A program made the translations under genes and the position numbers. Below, piece by piece: positions 29,582-40,633 of a stretch of 64,000 nt of DNA. Within the stretch, counting starts at the first letter, position 1. Every line of letters starts with the position of its first letter. Under the pieces are notes generated by a model. That model made no database searches and was not told the DNA's origin. It worked only from the letters and a program-made list of their open reading frames with translations. The stretch comes from Skeletonema tropicum (lineage: Eukaryota; Bacillariophyta; Thalassiosirophyceae; Thalassiosirales; Thalassiosiraceae): contig CM074128.1 of the NCBI GenBank assembly GCA_037178625.1, forward strand, positions 2,356,001 to 2,420,000, given 5' to 3'.

Positions 29582-32500
29582 CTAAGAATTCAATATACCA
29601 TCATCCTCACCCACGCCTAGTTCTTCTCTGAGAGGCTTGCACACGTCATTAAAGAGATCCCACAATTCTCCTTTTGTCAATCTGCCCTCATCATTTTTTC
29701 CTTTTTTATTCAATGAAGTGTAGCTTGAAAGGTCGCCCTTTGAAGGAATAGCCTTACTATCGCCCTTCGTTGTTTTCATCATATTTCGGACTAGATAATA
29801 AATGACATCAACATCTGCAAAGAAGCTCGTGATTGTCTGTGGTACGACAAGAGTCTTCTTCGCGCGAGTACATGCAACGTAAAGTAAGTTGATGTCATCA
29901 CCATACGCTTGCAGATTCATTTGCCAGCCGGCTCTTGGTTTCTTGCAAACATCAGTCGATAGAAATTCAGGCCCAATTCTCAGAGGGGCATTCTGCTTGT
30001 ATGACTTCGATGCCAAGTCGATAAAGTCATCGCAAACTTCAACGTGATCCCATTCAAGTCCTTTAGCAGAATGACAAGTGGTCCTAAAGGAAAGACGAAG
30101 AGAAACAGGGAGTGAGATATGGTCAATTAATAAATAGCATCAGTCGACTTCTGCGCTCCTTACAGTATGATATCTGCTTCCTCAGCAGAGTACTTCTTGT
30201 CTAAAACTTCTGCTTCAAACGCCTCGAGTGCAATGATCGTGTTGTTCCCATACTTGCTGATGATCTGGATTGGCTGAACGTACTTATTTAGTTCCAAATT
30301 TTGGACGTCCTCGTTGAAGTCTTGCCACGTGATTGTTTTGTGAGCAAAGTCCGGAAACTCCTTTTCAGGCAATTGAATTCCCTGCCCTGTTGCTCTGGTT
30401 TCAAAGACATCGAACCTGAGGAAAAGAAAGAATATTTGCAGTTAGCAAAAGGAACGAGAAAAGGGGCATCGTATGTAGACATGTAGAAACTCACAACTGT
30501 CTTATCTCTTTCGATGTCTTCTGCCATTTCTTCAATCCAGACATATCCCCCTTGCCATTTATGTGGAACTTCGGCACGTTTTCAAGATTTAAAGAAACAG
30601 GTTCGTCAGGCATATGAGACGTTGAATCTTCGCTATCTGAGTCTTCGTCACTCTCCCCCCCAACTAAAGATCCAAGTCCCATTATCTCCATGGCTTTGAA
30701 CATCAGTGCATAATTTGTTCTTGCAATGAAAGTAATTGTGCCAACTTCCTTTGATTTGCCCATCAACGACTCTTTGGAAATTGAACTCTCCTCCTCGCCT
30801 CTTGCGTCAATCCTGTAAGGTATCCATTGCTTCTTTGACTTGAATAAATATTCATTGGTCTGTGGCGAGTATTCCTTGGCGAACAACGCTATATTTGCCA
30901 TTCGAGCAATCGAAGGGCCGAAGCGCCAGCTTTCATTCAAGCACAGATCTATGGCATTTTTCAAAGACATGTAATTCGAACTCTTTGCTCCTCTGAAAGA
31001 ATAGATTGTCTGAGCTGCATCACCAACAAAGAAGATGGCAGTTCCATATTGTAGCTGCTTTGCAATTAGATCCACTTGACATTCGTCCAAATCTTGGCAC
31101 TCGTCAACAAGTAAGACTGAACCTGGAATTCTCACTCCCGCAAGTTGTGCTCGCTTCATCTCGACATCAAACGTACGAATTCCATTTTCAGTTATGTGCT
31201 CCCACAACACAATGCATTGGTCAGCATAGAATTTGTAGCTCTGTACACCCGAGTACGAAGCGAGAGGGAATCCCAGCTTCTCTGCGATCTCTCCCGGCCT
31301 GAAGAAGCGGCCTTTGAGAGGATAATAATGCCTCATTACATTGCTTTCATCCTTTAGATCTTCCAGCGATATATCTTTGATGTAGAAGCTGTTGAAGCTT
31401 TTGGCTATCCAAAAGAGAACTTGGTCATACATCTTCCTCATTTTACGGCCCACATTAGTTTTGTTTTTGTCAATTTTTGCAACATGATCATAGGCTTTTC
31501 CCAGATAATTCTCAATGCTTTCGCCGCACACCTCATTGATGAGTTTTCGAAATTTGTCTTCAAACATAATCCCCCTTTCTTCATCCAACTGATTCTCTAA
31601 TGCGTGTTTCGAAAGAATCCTCATGGCACACGAGTGCAATGTAGAAGCTTCAATACAAGACTTTTTGTCGTCGGGAAGAAGAGCTTGAATCCTTGTCTGA
31701 GCATCTACAGCGCTAGCCTTCGAATACGTCACATAAGTCAATTGCTTGTGATTGAGATCAATGCATCGCAATGCAAGGTGCAGAAGCGTCGTTGTCTTTC
31801 CCGTGCCAGCCGCGGCTGTTACACGCACGATTGGATGAAACAAATCACTTTGACTTCCCTTTTGATCGAGCCCCCCGTTGTTGTTACTTGCAGAGAGAGA
31901 AATCGCGGTGGGTGGGCGAGCAGCCTCAACTACTTTCAGCTGCATGTCAGACAGTTTATCCAGGGTGTATTGACGTATCGGCGGGGCATCAGGTGGCAGT
32001 GGTGGCAACACTGGTTGAGTTGGGTTTGACTGGTAATGCTGCCTGGGAGGAGAAGGAGCGGCACTTGCATAGCTTTCTGATTTAATTGGAGATGGTTTGG
32101 CATATGGATTAACGACAGGAGATGATACTACCGCATCCGGTTTTCTCGCCGCCCTTGCCGTCGAGGGTGATGAACAGTTGCTACTTTGAGACATTGTCAA
32201 ATTACTACTGCTGCATGAGTTCAGAGAATTCTGACGCCTCAATAATGCCGCTTGTCGTTTCCGTTCAATAAGCTCCTTTTGCTCTTGAGTGAGTGTTGAT
32301 TTTTTCGGAGATGGTGCGCTAGATTGAGACGAAGATATGCTTGATTGAGACAAGGGGGGCATGTCACTACTCTTCTGCGGCGTACTAGCTGCCATTTTTT
32401 GATTTTGCTCTACCATATCGAGAGCATCTACCATGGCGGCATCGGCTTCCATTTCTTCTGCCTTTTTCCTCTCTTCGGCAGCAGATGCCGCCTCTGCATT

Positions 32501-32719
32501 TTTCTTGGCAATGTACTGTTCCAGCCGACAGATCAAATCACCTTTATTCCCCGAAGTGCTAAGCTGTCGGTCTCGGCAATGATCTTTGAGTTGATCTTTT
32601 GTGTATTGTTCCCATCCAACTTTAGGTTTTTTGGCCGTTCGTGTGGTCGAATAATAGCCTCGAGACGATGAGCGACCGCCGCCACCGTAATAGCGAGGGA
32701 AGTATCGAGATTTCGGCAT
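29582..32719 (-). CDS. SAP-domain UvrD/FBH1-like superfamily 1 DNA helicase
   Basis: Three exons: 32719-30495, 30415-30164 and 30083-29582. The introns (30416-30494, 79 bp, and 30084-30163, 80 bp) have GT-AG ends and keep the frame through QLFDVFETRATG and IILTTCHSAKGLEW. About 990 residues. Order: Gly/Arg/Tyr-rich start, SAP domain (YTKDQLKDHCRDRQLSTSGNKG) for DNA binding, a Gln/Ser linker, then the helicase: motif I AAAGTGKTTTLL, motif II LLVDECQDL, motif III FFVGDAAQTIYSFRGA, motif V HSAKGLEWDHVEV, motif VI LLYVACTRAKK. The LEWDHVEVCDDF stretch resembles FBH1, which unwinds DNA and removes RAD51 filaments. No F-box is visible; the SAP domain takes its place. Confidence 0.8.
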
Positions 32720-33260
32720 TGTATTCCTGATTCCTGTCCGTGATAAAGACCTAATAATTAGAAGGCATTACTTTTTTCAAATAATGAGCGTTGGAGTCAC
32801 TCCACATCATGCCACAGCAGCCAGCATCAGCAACGGAAAACCAACTCCTGGAGAATCGCCTCTCTTTGACAGTCGGATGGCAAGGAGTTGCGTTATTCAA
32901 TATAAGTAGTATCACATACATACATCAATCAACGCCAACGACACACGAGCCACCATCAAAAAATTTTAAAAACCTCGCTCGCAGCTCACGTTTCGCCGGT
33001 GAAAACCGCTACGACAACATATGAACGCATTGCGACAATTTCTTAAAGGTATATAGGAATTAGTACAAGCTTGTCCGGCATATTCGACAAACACCTTTTT
33101 GCATGCAAGTATAGCAAGATACACTCTACCTCAGTCTAATCTATCGACTCACTCAAATAAAGTAGTTGAAGGGAAAGCTCAGCGCAGCTGGCATCAAAGA
33201 CGTGTGCAGCGGCCTTCTCTAGCTAGAGAGAGTTCATTGCAACTCAATAAAAGCAGCATC
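32720..33260. other. Divergent intergenic region between helicase and 7TM receptor
   Basis: About 540 bp. A TATATAGG-like motif is present near 33049. The receptor frame is open from 33099, but without an ATG before 33261. No RNA gene seen. Confidence 0.35.
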
Positions 33261-34568
33261 ATGGGCGGTCCTCCAACTTGGCAGCTAGCAACCGCAGTGT
33301 ACGTGCCACTGCTAACAGCCAATCTGTCCGTAATTGGTTCTGGTCTCATCATCTATTGCATGCTCGGTCCTGGCCGTCAGACTAAACTTCGCAAACCACA
33401 CCATCGAATCCTCCTGGCAATGTCCATCTACGACTTGCTGTACTTTCTTGTGAAGGCATGGACGTTTCTTCTCACCCCACGTGACGGACAACCTGGTGCC
33501 ATGGGCGTTCCTGGAGCTATGGGAAACATGGCAACATGTCGCCTACAAGGATTCTTCATCGAGACAGCTCATGCAACGGGTGCATACAACTCTCTTCTCA
33601 GTATCTACTTCTGGCTCTCAATTTGCCGAGGAGTCAAAAATGAACGATGGGAGAAGTTCGAGCCGTATGCTCATGCACTCATCTTTGTCATCTTTGTCGG
33701 CTTCGCAATCGCTGGAGTTGCAATCGAACTTTTCAATCCAGCGTTTGGTTTTTGTTTCATTGCGAGTTATCCTCCGGGATGCGAATCGGCACCTGGTGCT
33801 CCTACGTGTGAACGATGGCCACCGTATACCATGGGGTTAATGTACGAAATCTTTGCTCAAATGTGGGTGCAGGTGTATCTTGTGATTGTGGTGATGACAA
33901 ATGTTGCAATTTGGCACAAGGTTCATAAGCAAGAGAAAGCTATCCGTGACATCAACAACCGAACTCTTAGCAATAAAAATCATGCTCAAAGTCAAAATTA
34001 CAACAAAAAGAAGAAGGAAGTAAGTAGGGAACGTATGGTGGCAATACAATCAACTCTGTATATTGGTGCATTTATTTCCTGCTGGATTGGACCCACTACA
34101 TTTCATCTAGCTGATTGGATATCGGGATTCAAATCGTTCTGGGCAGTACTTGTAATTGTCATATTCACGCCTCTGCAAGGCTTCTGGAACGCTATCATAT
34201 TTGCAAGACCCACATATATTCGTCTGAGAAGGAAGCATCCTAATCTCCAACGTTTGCAAGCAGTGAAAGTCATTTTCTTCTCACCCGATCCAGTAGCGGC
34301 AACGGAAACGTTGTTTAGTGCGGGTGCACCCTATTCTTCTGCGGTGGACGGCCGATCCAAAAGGAATTTGGGTAGACTCATCGATGATGACTCTTTTGCA
34401 GGAGATAATGAAGACGATAACAAAGGTCCGTCTTCTGAAACGATGGTTGATGCTAGCAAAGAAGCTAAACTTCCAAACAATTTAGCTGCTCAGGAAGAAA
34501 CAGCACCTTCTTCCATTACCATGGTCAAAGGATCAAATGGTGATGAGTCGTTTCAAGAAAACCCTTAA
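33261..34568 (+). CDS. Seven-transmembrane receptor, GPCR-like
   Basis: 435 residues from the ATG at 33261 (MGGPPTWQLATAVYVPLLTANLSVIGSG). About seven hydrophobic segments can be followed: LTANLSVIGSGLIIYCML, ILLAMSIYDLLYFLVKAW, GAYNSLLSIYFWLSIC, ALIFVIFVGFAIAGVAIEL, IFAQMWVQVYLVIVVMTNVAIW, TLYIGAFISCWIGPTTFHL, and FWAVLVIVIFTPLQGFWNAI. Cysteines in the extracellular loops (ATCRLQGFF, CFIASYPPGC) could pair. A charged third cytoplasmic loop (KKKKEVSRERM) and an acidic, Ser-rich tail fit a G-protein-coupled receptor of the cAMP-receptor/glucose-sensor type (inference). Ligand unknown. No introns. Confidence 0.7.
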   Translation: MGGPPTWQLATAVYVPLLTANLSVIGSGLIIYCMLGPGRQTKLRKPHHRILLAMSIYDLLYFLVKAWTFLLTPRDGQPGAMGVPGAMGNMATCRLQGFFIETAHATGAYNSLLSIYFWLSICRGVKNERWEKFEPYAHALIFVIFVGFAIAGVAIELFNPAFGFCFIASYPPGCESAPGAPTCERWPPYTMGLMYEIFAQMWVQVYLVIVVMTNVAIWHKVHKQEKAIRDINNRTLSNKNHAQSQNYNKKKKEVSRERMVAIQSTLYIGAFISCWIGPTTFHLADWISGFKSFWAVLVIVIFTPLQGFWNAIIFARPTYIRLRRKHPNLQRLQAVKVIFFSPDPVAATETLFSAGAPYSSAVDGRSKRNLGRLIDDDSFAGDNEDDNKGPSSETMVDASKEAKLPNNLAAQEETAPSSITMVKGSNGDESFQENP

Positions 34569-34650
34569 TCATCTGTATTGGAGCAACCCTATCAGCTGCG
34601 CATACAAATTATAACGGTTCATATATTAGGAAGGTATCGCTTTATGGTAC

Positions 34651-36900
34651 CTATTCCTTTTTGGCCTTTTCCTTCTTTTGTTTGGCCTTTTCTTCCTGTT
34701 CATGCTTTTTCCACTCATCCATTTCCTTGACCATGTCCAGAGGAAGCACTGAACGAAACGAAGGCAGCTCAGCAACAAACAATAAGGAATGAGCCCATCC
34801 CGCACGGCTTGGGAACCTTGTTCGAAATAAGTCCCCCACACGTTTGTAGATTGTTGGAGTTAGACTCTTTGCTTGGCCAAGAACAGTAGGATCGTAGTCT
34901 CTGCTTGCAATATGCTGCACATGAATATCTACCGGGATTGCATCATCCTGGTCAAGTGAGAAGAGAGCTACACAGTCGGCCACTTTACGTCCAATACCAC
35001 TGAACTTGGTCAATTCGTCCTGAACTGCTTGACAATCATCATTTGAGCGAAGTTTCAATAAAAACTCCTCACCTCCACTAGTCTGTAGTAAGTCTCTCGT
35101 CCCAATTATAAACTTGGCTCGATAACCTAACCCCATGGCACGCAATTCGTCCTCTGTTGCATTAGCAAGAGACTCCAGGGTTGGAAAAGAAAATATTGAA
35201 AGACTATCATCACCATCATCATTACCCGAACTTTGGATAGGAATCTCCATCATGAAGTTGCCATAAGTCTCGCGAAATGATGAGAGCATCTTCGTAATTC
35301 TTGGAATGTTGTTATTACTGCTACAAATGAAGGAAAACATGCATTCAAGAGGTGCTTGGCGAAGTATGCGCACCCCTGGAATAGCAGTTGCAATTTTCTT
35401 CAGACGTGTATCTGCGTTTGACCATTCCTCATACAATGGCGACAAAGGAGTCTCTAATCGAAAGTATTGCTGGAGATACTCTTTTGCTCCTTCCGATGGG
35501 CCATGAAGGACTCTAAACAGGGTTGTTGTAGGCGTCTCTTTGATAGACAACACTCGATCACCCAGAGGTCCAACCCATTCCTTTGCATCATGTGTGCCCC
35601 ACGCGGATTGGCGTGGCGAATTCATCGCATCTGGTGATTCATCTGTATCAACAACCATCCAATTGAAGCATTGACCATTGGTAAGAGTAGCTGACGGTCG
35701 CAGCTCTTCGGGAGGTACATCAAGGTCGATCCACTCGTTTTCTTGTGCAAGTTTGGCAATTCCAGACGACAGTATTCGGAATGCTGGTTCTTTGGGTGAA
35801 GATACAGGTGTTTTACGAGCTGGAGAACGCTCCCCCTTTGGCGTCTGCTTCTCTGGTGTTTTGTATGTTGGCTGCTGCTTCAGCTGTCTATTCGATTGCC
35901 ACCTTTCAAAGTCCTTCAAGCCAGGGCTAAAGCATCCAGCCTCCCATGCAGTTCGTTTCTCCAAGTAAGTGAATTTTGCTGCTGCAGGTGACACTCCTGG
36001 CAAGCAAACAACCTCAATCACGTTATTGTCCTCTGCGTTGGCTATTTCACCGTTGGCCCTCCTTTGTTTGTTCATTACAGTTTTGAAAGCACGCTTTGAC
36101 ATATCATCATTCGCTGCACACAGTTTACCATCCACAAACCATTCAGTAAAATGTTTTACGAAGAATTTAGCACCAGTAGTTCCATTGGCAATGACAATCC
36201 GTTTCACACTTGAACTCTCTTTGATATTGTTAAGTGTCCCCTCACAAAACTCTCGGATCGGATTAGCCACCTCCTCCTGGATGTCTTGATCTAAGCTTCC
36301 CTCTCTTTCGCATTCTGCAACAATATCCCACATAGCAAAACCTTTGGCTACAACTCGTTCTAATTGTTGCGAGTATTCTAATATATGCCCATTGTCATAC
36401 CGTAGATGATCATGATAGTAGACATAGGGTTTGCCCGTTGTTGGTGACACTGCTGCAGATCGACGAAAGCCAATTGCATCTCCCGCAAGGTACCAGAATG
36501 CATTGAGTGGATGACCATACATTTCATTTTTGGAAAGACTGGCAATCGAGGGATGTGTTCCTAATATAAGAGTATGTACTGGTGGATAATCGCTGCCATC
36601 ATCAATAACATTTCCCCACCATTTTGGCTCAAAGGAAAACGTACGTTCCACCTTGATTTTTGTTTTCTTTGTCGACGATGATGGCTTCTTCCCCTTTAGC
36701 TTTCGTTTCCCATTGGCATTTGTTTTTGTTTCTTTCTCGGCAGCATCTGCTGCTGCTGATAATACAGTGCTCGATACCGAGGTTACAGGTGAAGGAAAAT
36801 GAGGTGATGTACGGCGTCGAGTTCGCCCCAGAGATGCGCTCATTTTGACTGATCTATTACCACTGATGAGCAAGAATAATGGAATGCGTCCAACTATCAT
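34651..36900 (-). CDS. Fused DNA glycosylase: UDG-superfamily (hypoxanthine-type) domain plus OGG1
   Basis: 749 residues in one uninterrupted frame from ATG at 36900; a second ATG at 36843 would drop a possible targeting sequence. Residues from about 85 to 360 form a UDG-superfamily domain resembling family 6 (hypoxanthine-DNA glycosylase): TLILGTHPSIASL, MYGHPLNAFWYLAGD, RIVIANGTTGAKFF and LPGVSPAAAKFTYLEK. After a Lys/Pro linker the rest is a full 8-oxoguanine glycosylase: TNGQCFNWM, APLECMFSFICSSNNNIPRI, and the HhH-GPD core SGIGRKVADC with PVDIHVQHIASRDY. Catalytic Lys and Asp are 19 residues apart, as K249 and D268 in human OGG1. Both would start base-excision repair of oxidised or deaminated purines. 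The C-terminus is a Lys/Glu helix. I do not know this fusion from other organisms. Confidence 0.85.
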   Translation of the reverse strand: MIVGRIPLFLLISGNRSVKMSASLGRTRRRTSPHFPSPVTSVSSTVLSAAADAAEKETKTNANGKRKLKGKKPSSSTKKTKIKVERTFSFEPKWWGNVIDDGSDYPPVHTLILGTHPSIASLSKNEMYGHPLNAFWYLAGDAIGFRRSAAVSPTTGKPYVYYHDHLRYDNGHILEYSQQLERVVAKGFAMWDIVAECEREGSLDQDIQEEVANPIREFCEGTLNNIKESSSVKRIVIANGTTGAKFFVKHFTEWFVDGKLCAANDDMSKRAFKTVMNKQRRANGEIANAEDNNVIEVVCLPGVSPAAAKFTYLEKRTAWEAGCFSPGLKDFERWQSNRQLKQQPTYKTPEKQTPKGERSPARKTPVSSPKEPAFRILSSGIAKLAQENEWIDLDVPPEELRPSATLTNGQCFNWMVVDTDESPDAMNSPRQSAWGTHDAKEWVGPLGDRVLSIKETPTTTLFRVLHGPSEGAKEYLQQYFRLETPLSPLYEEWSNADTRLKKIATAIPGVRILRQAPLECMFSFICSSNNNIPRITKMLSSFRETYGNFMMEIPIQSSGNDDGDDSLSIFSFPTLESLANATEDELRAMGLGYRAKFIIGTRDLLQTSGGEEFLLKLRSNDDCQAVQDELTKFSGIGRKVADCVALFSLDQDDAIPVDIHVQHIASRDYDPTVLGQAKSLTPTIYKRVGDLFRTRFPSRAGWAHSLLFVAELPSFRSVLPLDMVKEMDEWKKHEQEEKAKQKKEKAKKE

Positions 36901-37194
36901 GACCACAAGAGAGAGAGAGACCAGTCGACCAGAGATATGTCGACATGGTGGTACTTGATAGCTTGATATCTTCCTTCCCGCCACGAACGATGCATGGTGA
37001 GAGCATTATTTCGCAAATTGGAGAAAGTGTTTTGTAGATCAAATTTAAATTTGGCACACAAACCAAAGGACAGAAACTGCGCTCTGATACAACATATAGT
37101 ATACCAGAGAGAGAAGTAAGAGAGGAAGGTGCTAGTGTTACTATGTATTGTGAAAAGTAATGCGGCACACTTCTTTTGGCAGAGAATAATAAGG

Positions 37195-40100
37195 TTACAG
37201 CAGGTCTGCTGGGCATTCTTCTGCTCCATCACCATCGATAGATTCATTTTCATCACTATCCTCAACGTCATCCATCATTGAAGGAATCAATCCAGTCAAC
37301 TTTTTCAATCTTTTCTTGTTCTTCTTTGACAATTTCGACTTCATCTGGCTTGCCATAGTGGGCTTGTTCGGTAGACGTCGACGAGAATCAGAGTTGGGGC
37401 AAGGGGGTGGACGAGCACCGCTGCTTCCATTGCTACCCCAAGAGGTGGATGACGCCAGCGGCGAAGAAGAAGAAAGCGAAGCCTTTATTTCGTCGTCTGA
37501 AGCATTTGATTCAATCATAATAGGCCCATAATGATCGGTTGGGATTGACTTTTCTTCACTCTGTGCATTGTTTAATGTCACGTAATCGGTGCCGGTGCAA
37601 AGAGACATGATGTTATCTGACACGTCTTCAATCGCATCTGAAGTTTCTGCAGTAGCAACAGTACACTGATTTGGAAAGGTGAAACTACTTGTCCTAGTCC
37701 TAGAGCGAACTTTGCGTGTTCGAACATCAGCGTGAACTTGCCCGTCAAGTCCTGGCCTGATAAATTGTTGTTCGTCATTGACATTAAGTGGTACATCGCC
37801 AAAACTTCCATCCAAACTGGACTCTTGTGTCTCATATGATTTGATAGGATCATCCTCATCGACACCTCTCTCTATTTCGACGGCAAACCCATCTACAGCC
37901 TGCAACTTAGGGAGGCACTGCATAATACAAGTTAGGATCTCAGTCCTCCATTCCTCCTTGTTGTATTTATCAGATGAGTCAACACTTTCGTCTTCTTTTG
38001 ATGCTGGTGGTGGTGACTTGGCAATATCTCCGCCAAAATCTATTTGTTGCAACTTCGGAAATGTCTCACCAAGCATTTGCAATAATGACCAAACCTCATT
38101 ATCCAATGGCATATTATCACCAAAATAGACACTATCCGGTACTTGACGTTGTTCTTTCCACATTAACCAATGCCATCCGAACAAACCCTTGGGCAATTTC
38201 ACCAAGCGAACGGTGCGCCAAAGCCCTGATCCTAACGCTGCTGCACGAACAGACTCAATTGAGACTGATAGGCGAGCCAGAACAGCTACGCCATCATCGT
38301 CAATATCAACATCAGATGTCGTAGATGGACGAATTGGGCTAAATGAAAAGTGTTGTTGGTTTCGATTGTGAAATTGGGGTATATGGTGGACACGATTAGA
38401 AAGGTCAAACACTTGATTGGATTGTGCATGTGACCCACAAAACGCTGACTGAATCTCCCATCGTCGATGTCGTGTTTGGAGAAGAGCAATTTGAATATTG
38501 TTGCTTGCCATTTGTTGACTAACACTGATACTGCCCGAGCTCCTGCGGTTTTCGCTGTGTTTCTTCCAAGTGGAAATGCCCCGATTTGAACTTTGTGTGT
38601 CAATCATTACATACGAAGAAATAGGATCCTCATCGTCGTCATCGTCATATTCATCATTTTCTTCCTCATCACTGCAATCATCCAGAAGCGAATGCGTATG
38701 TGGCGTGAATGTTTGACGTCGAGGATTTTGTATTGGAGGCGATGGTGCCGCCACTAGTTGATCAATACTTGTTGATGTTGCCATACTTGCAGTTGGATCG
38801 TTAGAGGAAGAAGAGGAACATCTCAATGGATTGTGTTTCGTCCGATTGACTCTTGGAGGTGGGAGTGGCAGTGGCGTTAGTAACTCATCTATTCCACCTC
38901 CGTTATCATCATTGTCACCCCTGCCATCATCATTCTCTACCAACAGAGGAGAAGGATAAGGCTGCTGTGGCCGAGGTGATGACTTTCTTCCTTCGAAATA
39001 TGTATCCCCACCAATATCATCATCCGCATTTTCTTGAAACAAAGATGGCGTCATGCCTGTGCTACTGCAAGGAGATTCTTGAAATGCTGCTGTTTTTGGT
39101 GATCCTACTCCCGTTAAGGTATTGTGAACTTCCGACATGGGTGAAGTGGGTGAATTATTGTACAATCTATATATCAGTGGTGATGATGGCTTTGGTGTTT
39201 GTTGGGTCTGTATTGGTGGAGGTGGTGGAGGTGATAATTTTGATTTGACGTCATTGTCATCTTGTGTTATTGAAGATTCCCCCTTGACACCCGCCAATCC
39301 CTCTTCGTGCTCGGAATCCTCTACCATTGGCTCCATCGAACATATAGAAGTTGACCGACTATATCTATCTTTCTCCACCACAACCACCACCTCGTCCACA
39401 GTGACGGTATCACTCGTAAATAATGACGACGTAGAGGATAGTGCACACCCACGTTGAAGATTCAGAAGATCATTCCCAGATAGTGTGGATGCCCTGCTGT
39501 CTTCTGTTTCTAGCCGTTTGCGACATGATTCCAGTTCTTGTAGATGCAAGGTAGATTCGCCCTGCTGGCCTTGATCATTGTCATTGGGGGCGTGCTGTGG
39601 AAAAGGTGAAGAAGTTTTGCCATTATCACTTTCAACATCCGCACTGCCCTCTTCTTCCTTCTTCTTTTGCTGCTGTTGCTTCTGCCTTTGACTGCCGTTC
39701 TTCTCAAGCAATGATAGAATATTCTTCTTCATTTCAGGACTACAACGATCTTGCTTGGGTGAAAGACGATGAAGCTGATGGTTATTGTTCGGTATATATC
39801 CAGTCAATGATTCACTCTTTCGTGGCATTGTCCGTAATGCCTTTCTTTGTAAGATTGGGCTGCCGTTGGAGGCATTGCCTTTTTTCTTGGAAGGAGATAT
39901 TGATGCAACATTATCATTGTTGGAGTTGTTAGTATGATGTCGTGTTTTGCCCAAGATGTGCGCATTGCTCCTCTGTCCATTGCTATCTTCATCGCGATAC
40001 TCATCTGGACTAGTATTATTGTTTGATGCACCACTGGATGTTAGTTGTGTATTCTTGCTATCCGCAGATAGGGGTCGTCGTGGTGCGATTGGTGGCAATG

Positions 40101-40416
40101 CCTGAGTCTGTATTGTTGTCTCCCCCAGTGGATTTTGCTGGGTATTAGGAGAAGTATTATTATTAGTTTGAGATCTAGCCAACTTCTTGCCATCTTTTTT
40201 CGGATTTGCCAACGAGTCTCCACCGTCGATAGTATTGACAGCATGTTTACTGCTGTCCTCCCCGCCTCCGACGCTGCCACTATTGCGAGGTGAAGAAGCT
40301 CCTCGGCGTTGGTTGCGCTGGTTTTTTCGAGCAGAGTTCGGAGCGGTGGCGCTCATTGAAAACATGGTTGAAGTGATATGATAGGAGCTCCTCAACCAAC
40401 CAGGTTCATCTATCAT
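37195..40416 (-). CDS. Large low-complexity protein with a conserved C-terminal region, unknown function
   Basis: 1073 residues from ATG at 40416; an ATG 17 codons later (MFSMSATAPNSARKNQ) is an equally good start. The first 700 residues are Ser, Asn, Pro and acidic with homopolymeric patches (KQQQQKKKEEE, DEYDDDDDEDP), so mostly disordered. A folded part lies around residues 750-880: LARLSVSIESVRAAALGSGLWRTVRLVKLP, GWHWLMWKEQRQVPDSV, and MLGETFPKLQQIDFGGDI with CLPKLQAVDGF, which resembles two leucine-rich-repeat strands. The C-terminus has a basic motif (KSKLSKKNKKRLKKLTG), possibly nuclear. No catalytic motif. No introns. Divergent from APRT across about 220 bp. Confidence 0.55.
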   Translation of the reverse strand: MIDEPGWLRSSYHITSTMFSMSATAPNSARKNQRNQRRGASSPRNSGSVGGGEDSSKHAVNTIDGGDSLANPKKDGKKLARSQTNNNTSPNTQQNPLGETTIQTQALPPIAPRRPLSADSKNTQLTSSGASNNNTSPDEYRDEDSNGQRSNAHILGKTRHHTNNSNNDNVASISPSKKKGNASNGSPILQRKALRTMPRKSESLTGYIPNNNHQLHRLSPKQDRCSPEMKKNILSLLEKNGSQRQKQQQQKKKEEEGSADVESDNGKTSSPFPQHAPNDNDQGQQGESTLHLQELESCRKRLETEDSRASTLSGNDLLNLQRGCALSSTSSLFTSDTVTVDEVVVVVEKDRYSRSTSICSMEPMVEDSEHEEGLAGVKGESSITQDDNDVKSKLSPPPPPPIQTQQTPKPSSPLIYRLYNNSPTSPMSEVHNTLTGVGSPKTAAFQESPCSSTGMTPSLFQENADDDIGGDTYFEGRKSSPRPQQPYPSPLLVENDDGRGDNDDNGGGIDELLTPLPLPPPRVNRTKHNPLRCSSSSSNDPTASMATSTSIDQLVAAPSPPIQNPRRQTFTPHTHSLLDDCSDEEENDEYDDDDDEDPISSYVMIDTQSSNRGISTWKKHSENRRSSGSISVSQQMASNNIQIALLQTRHRRWEIQSAFCGSHAQSNQVFDLSNRVHHIPQFHNRNQQHFSFSPIRPSTTSDVDIDDDGVAVLARLSVSIESVRAAALGSGLWRTVRLVKLPKGLFGWHWLMWKEQRQVPDSVYFGDNMPLDNEVWSLLQMLGETFPKLQQIDFGGDIAKSPPPASKEDESVDSSDKYNKEEWRTEILTCIMQCLPKLQAVDGFAVEIERGVDEDDPIKSYETQESSLDGSFGDVPLNVNDEQQFIRPGLDGQVHADVRTRKVRSRTRTSSFTFPNQCTVATAETSDAIEDVSDNIMSLCTGTDYVTLNNAQSEEKSIPTDHYGPIMIESNASDDEIKASLSSSSPLASSTSWGSNGSSGARPPPCPNSDSRRRLPNKPTMASQMKSKLSKKNKKRLKKLTGLIPSMMDDVEDSDENESIDGDGAEECPADLL

Positions 40417-40633
40417 CTACTAACGTCGTTCTTGCCAAACTTTCACTTCGTTGGCTGGATGCATGGGATTATTTGCGAAGATGTTATCGTGCTTGCTCTT
40501 GCTTTCAACGATTGTCTCGGGCCTCGGCTTTCGTCGTGCAGGAAACGGAAGTGCATTGGAAGATTAGCGAAGTGCATCATGCGCCGCAACGCAAAGCGCA
40601 AAGCACAAGAAAGACCTTCCTATTAGTTTCCCT

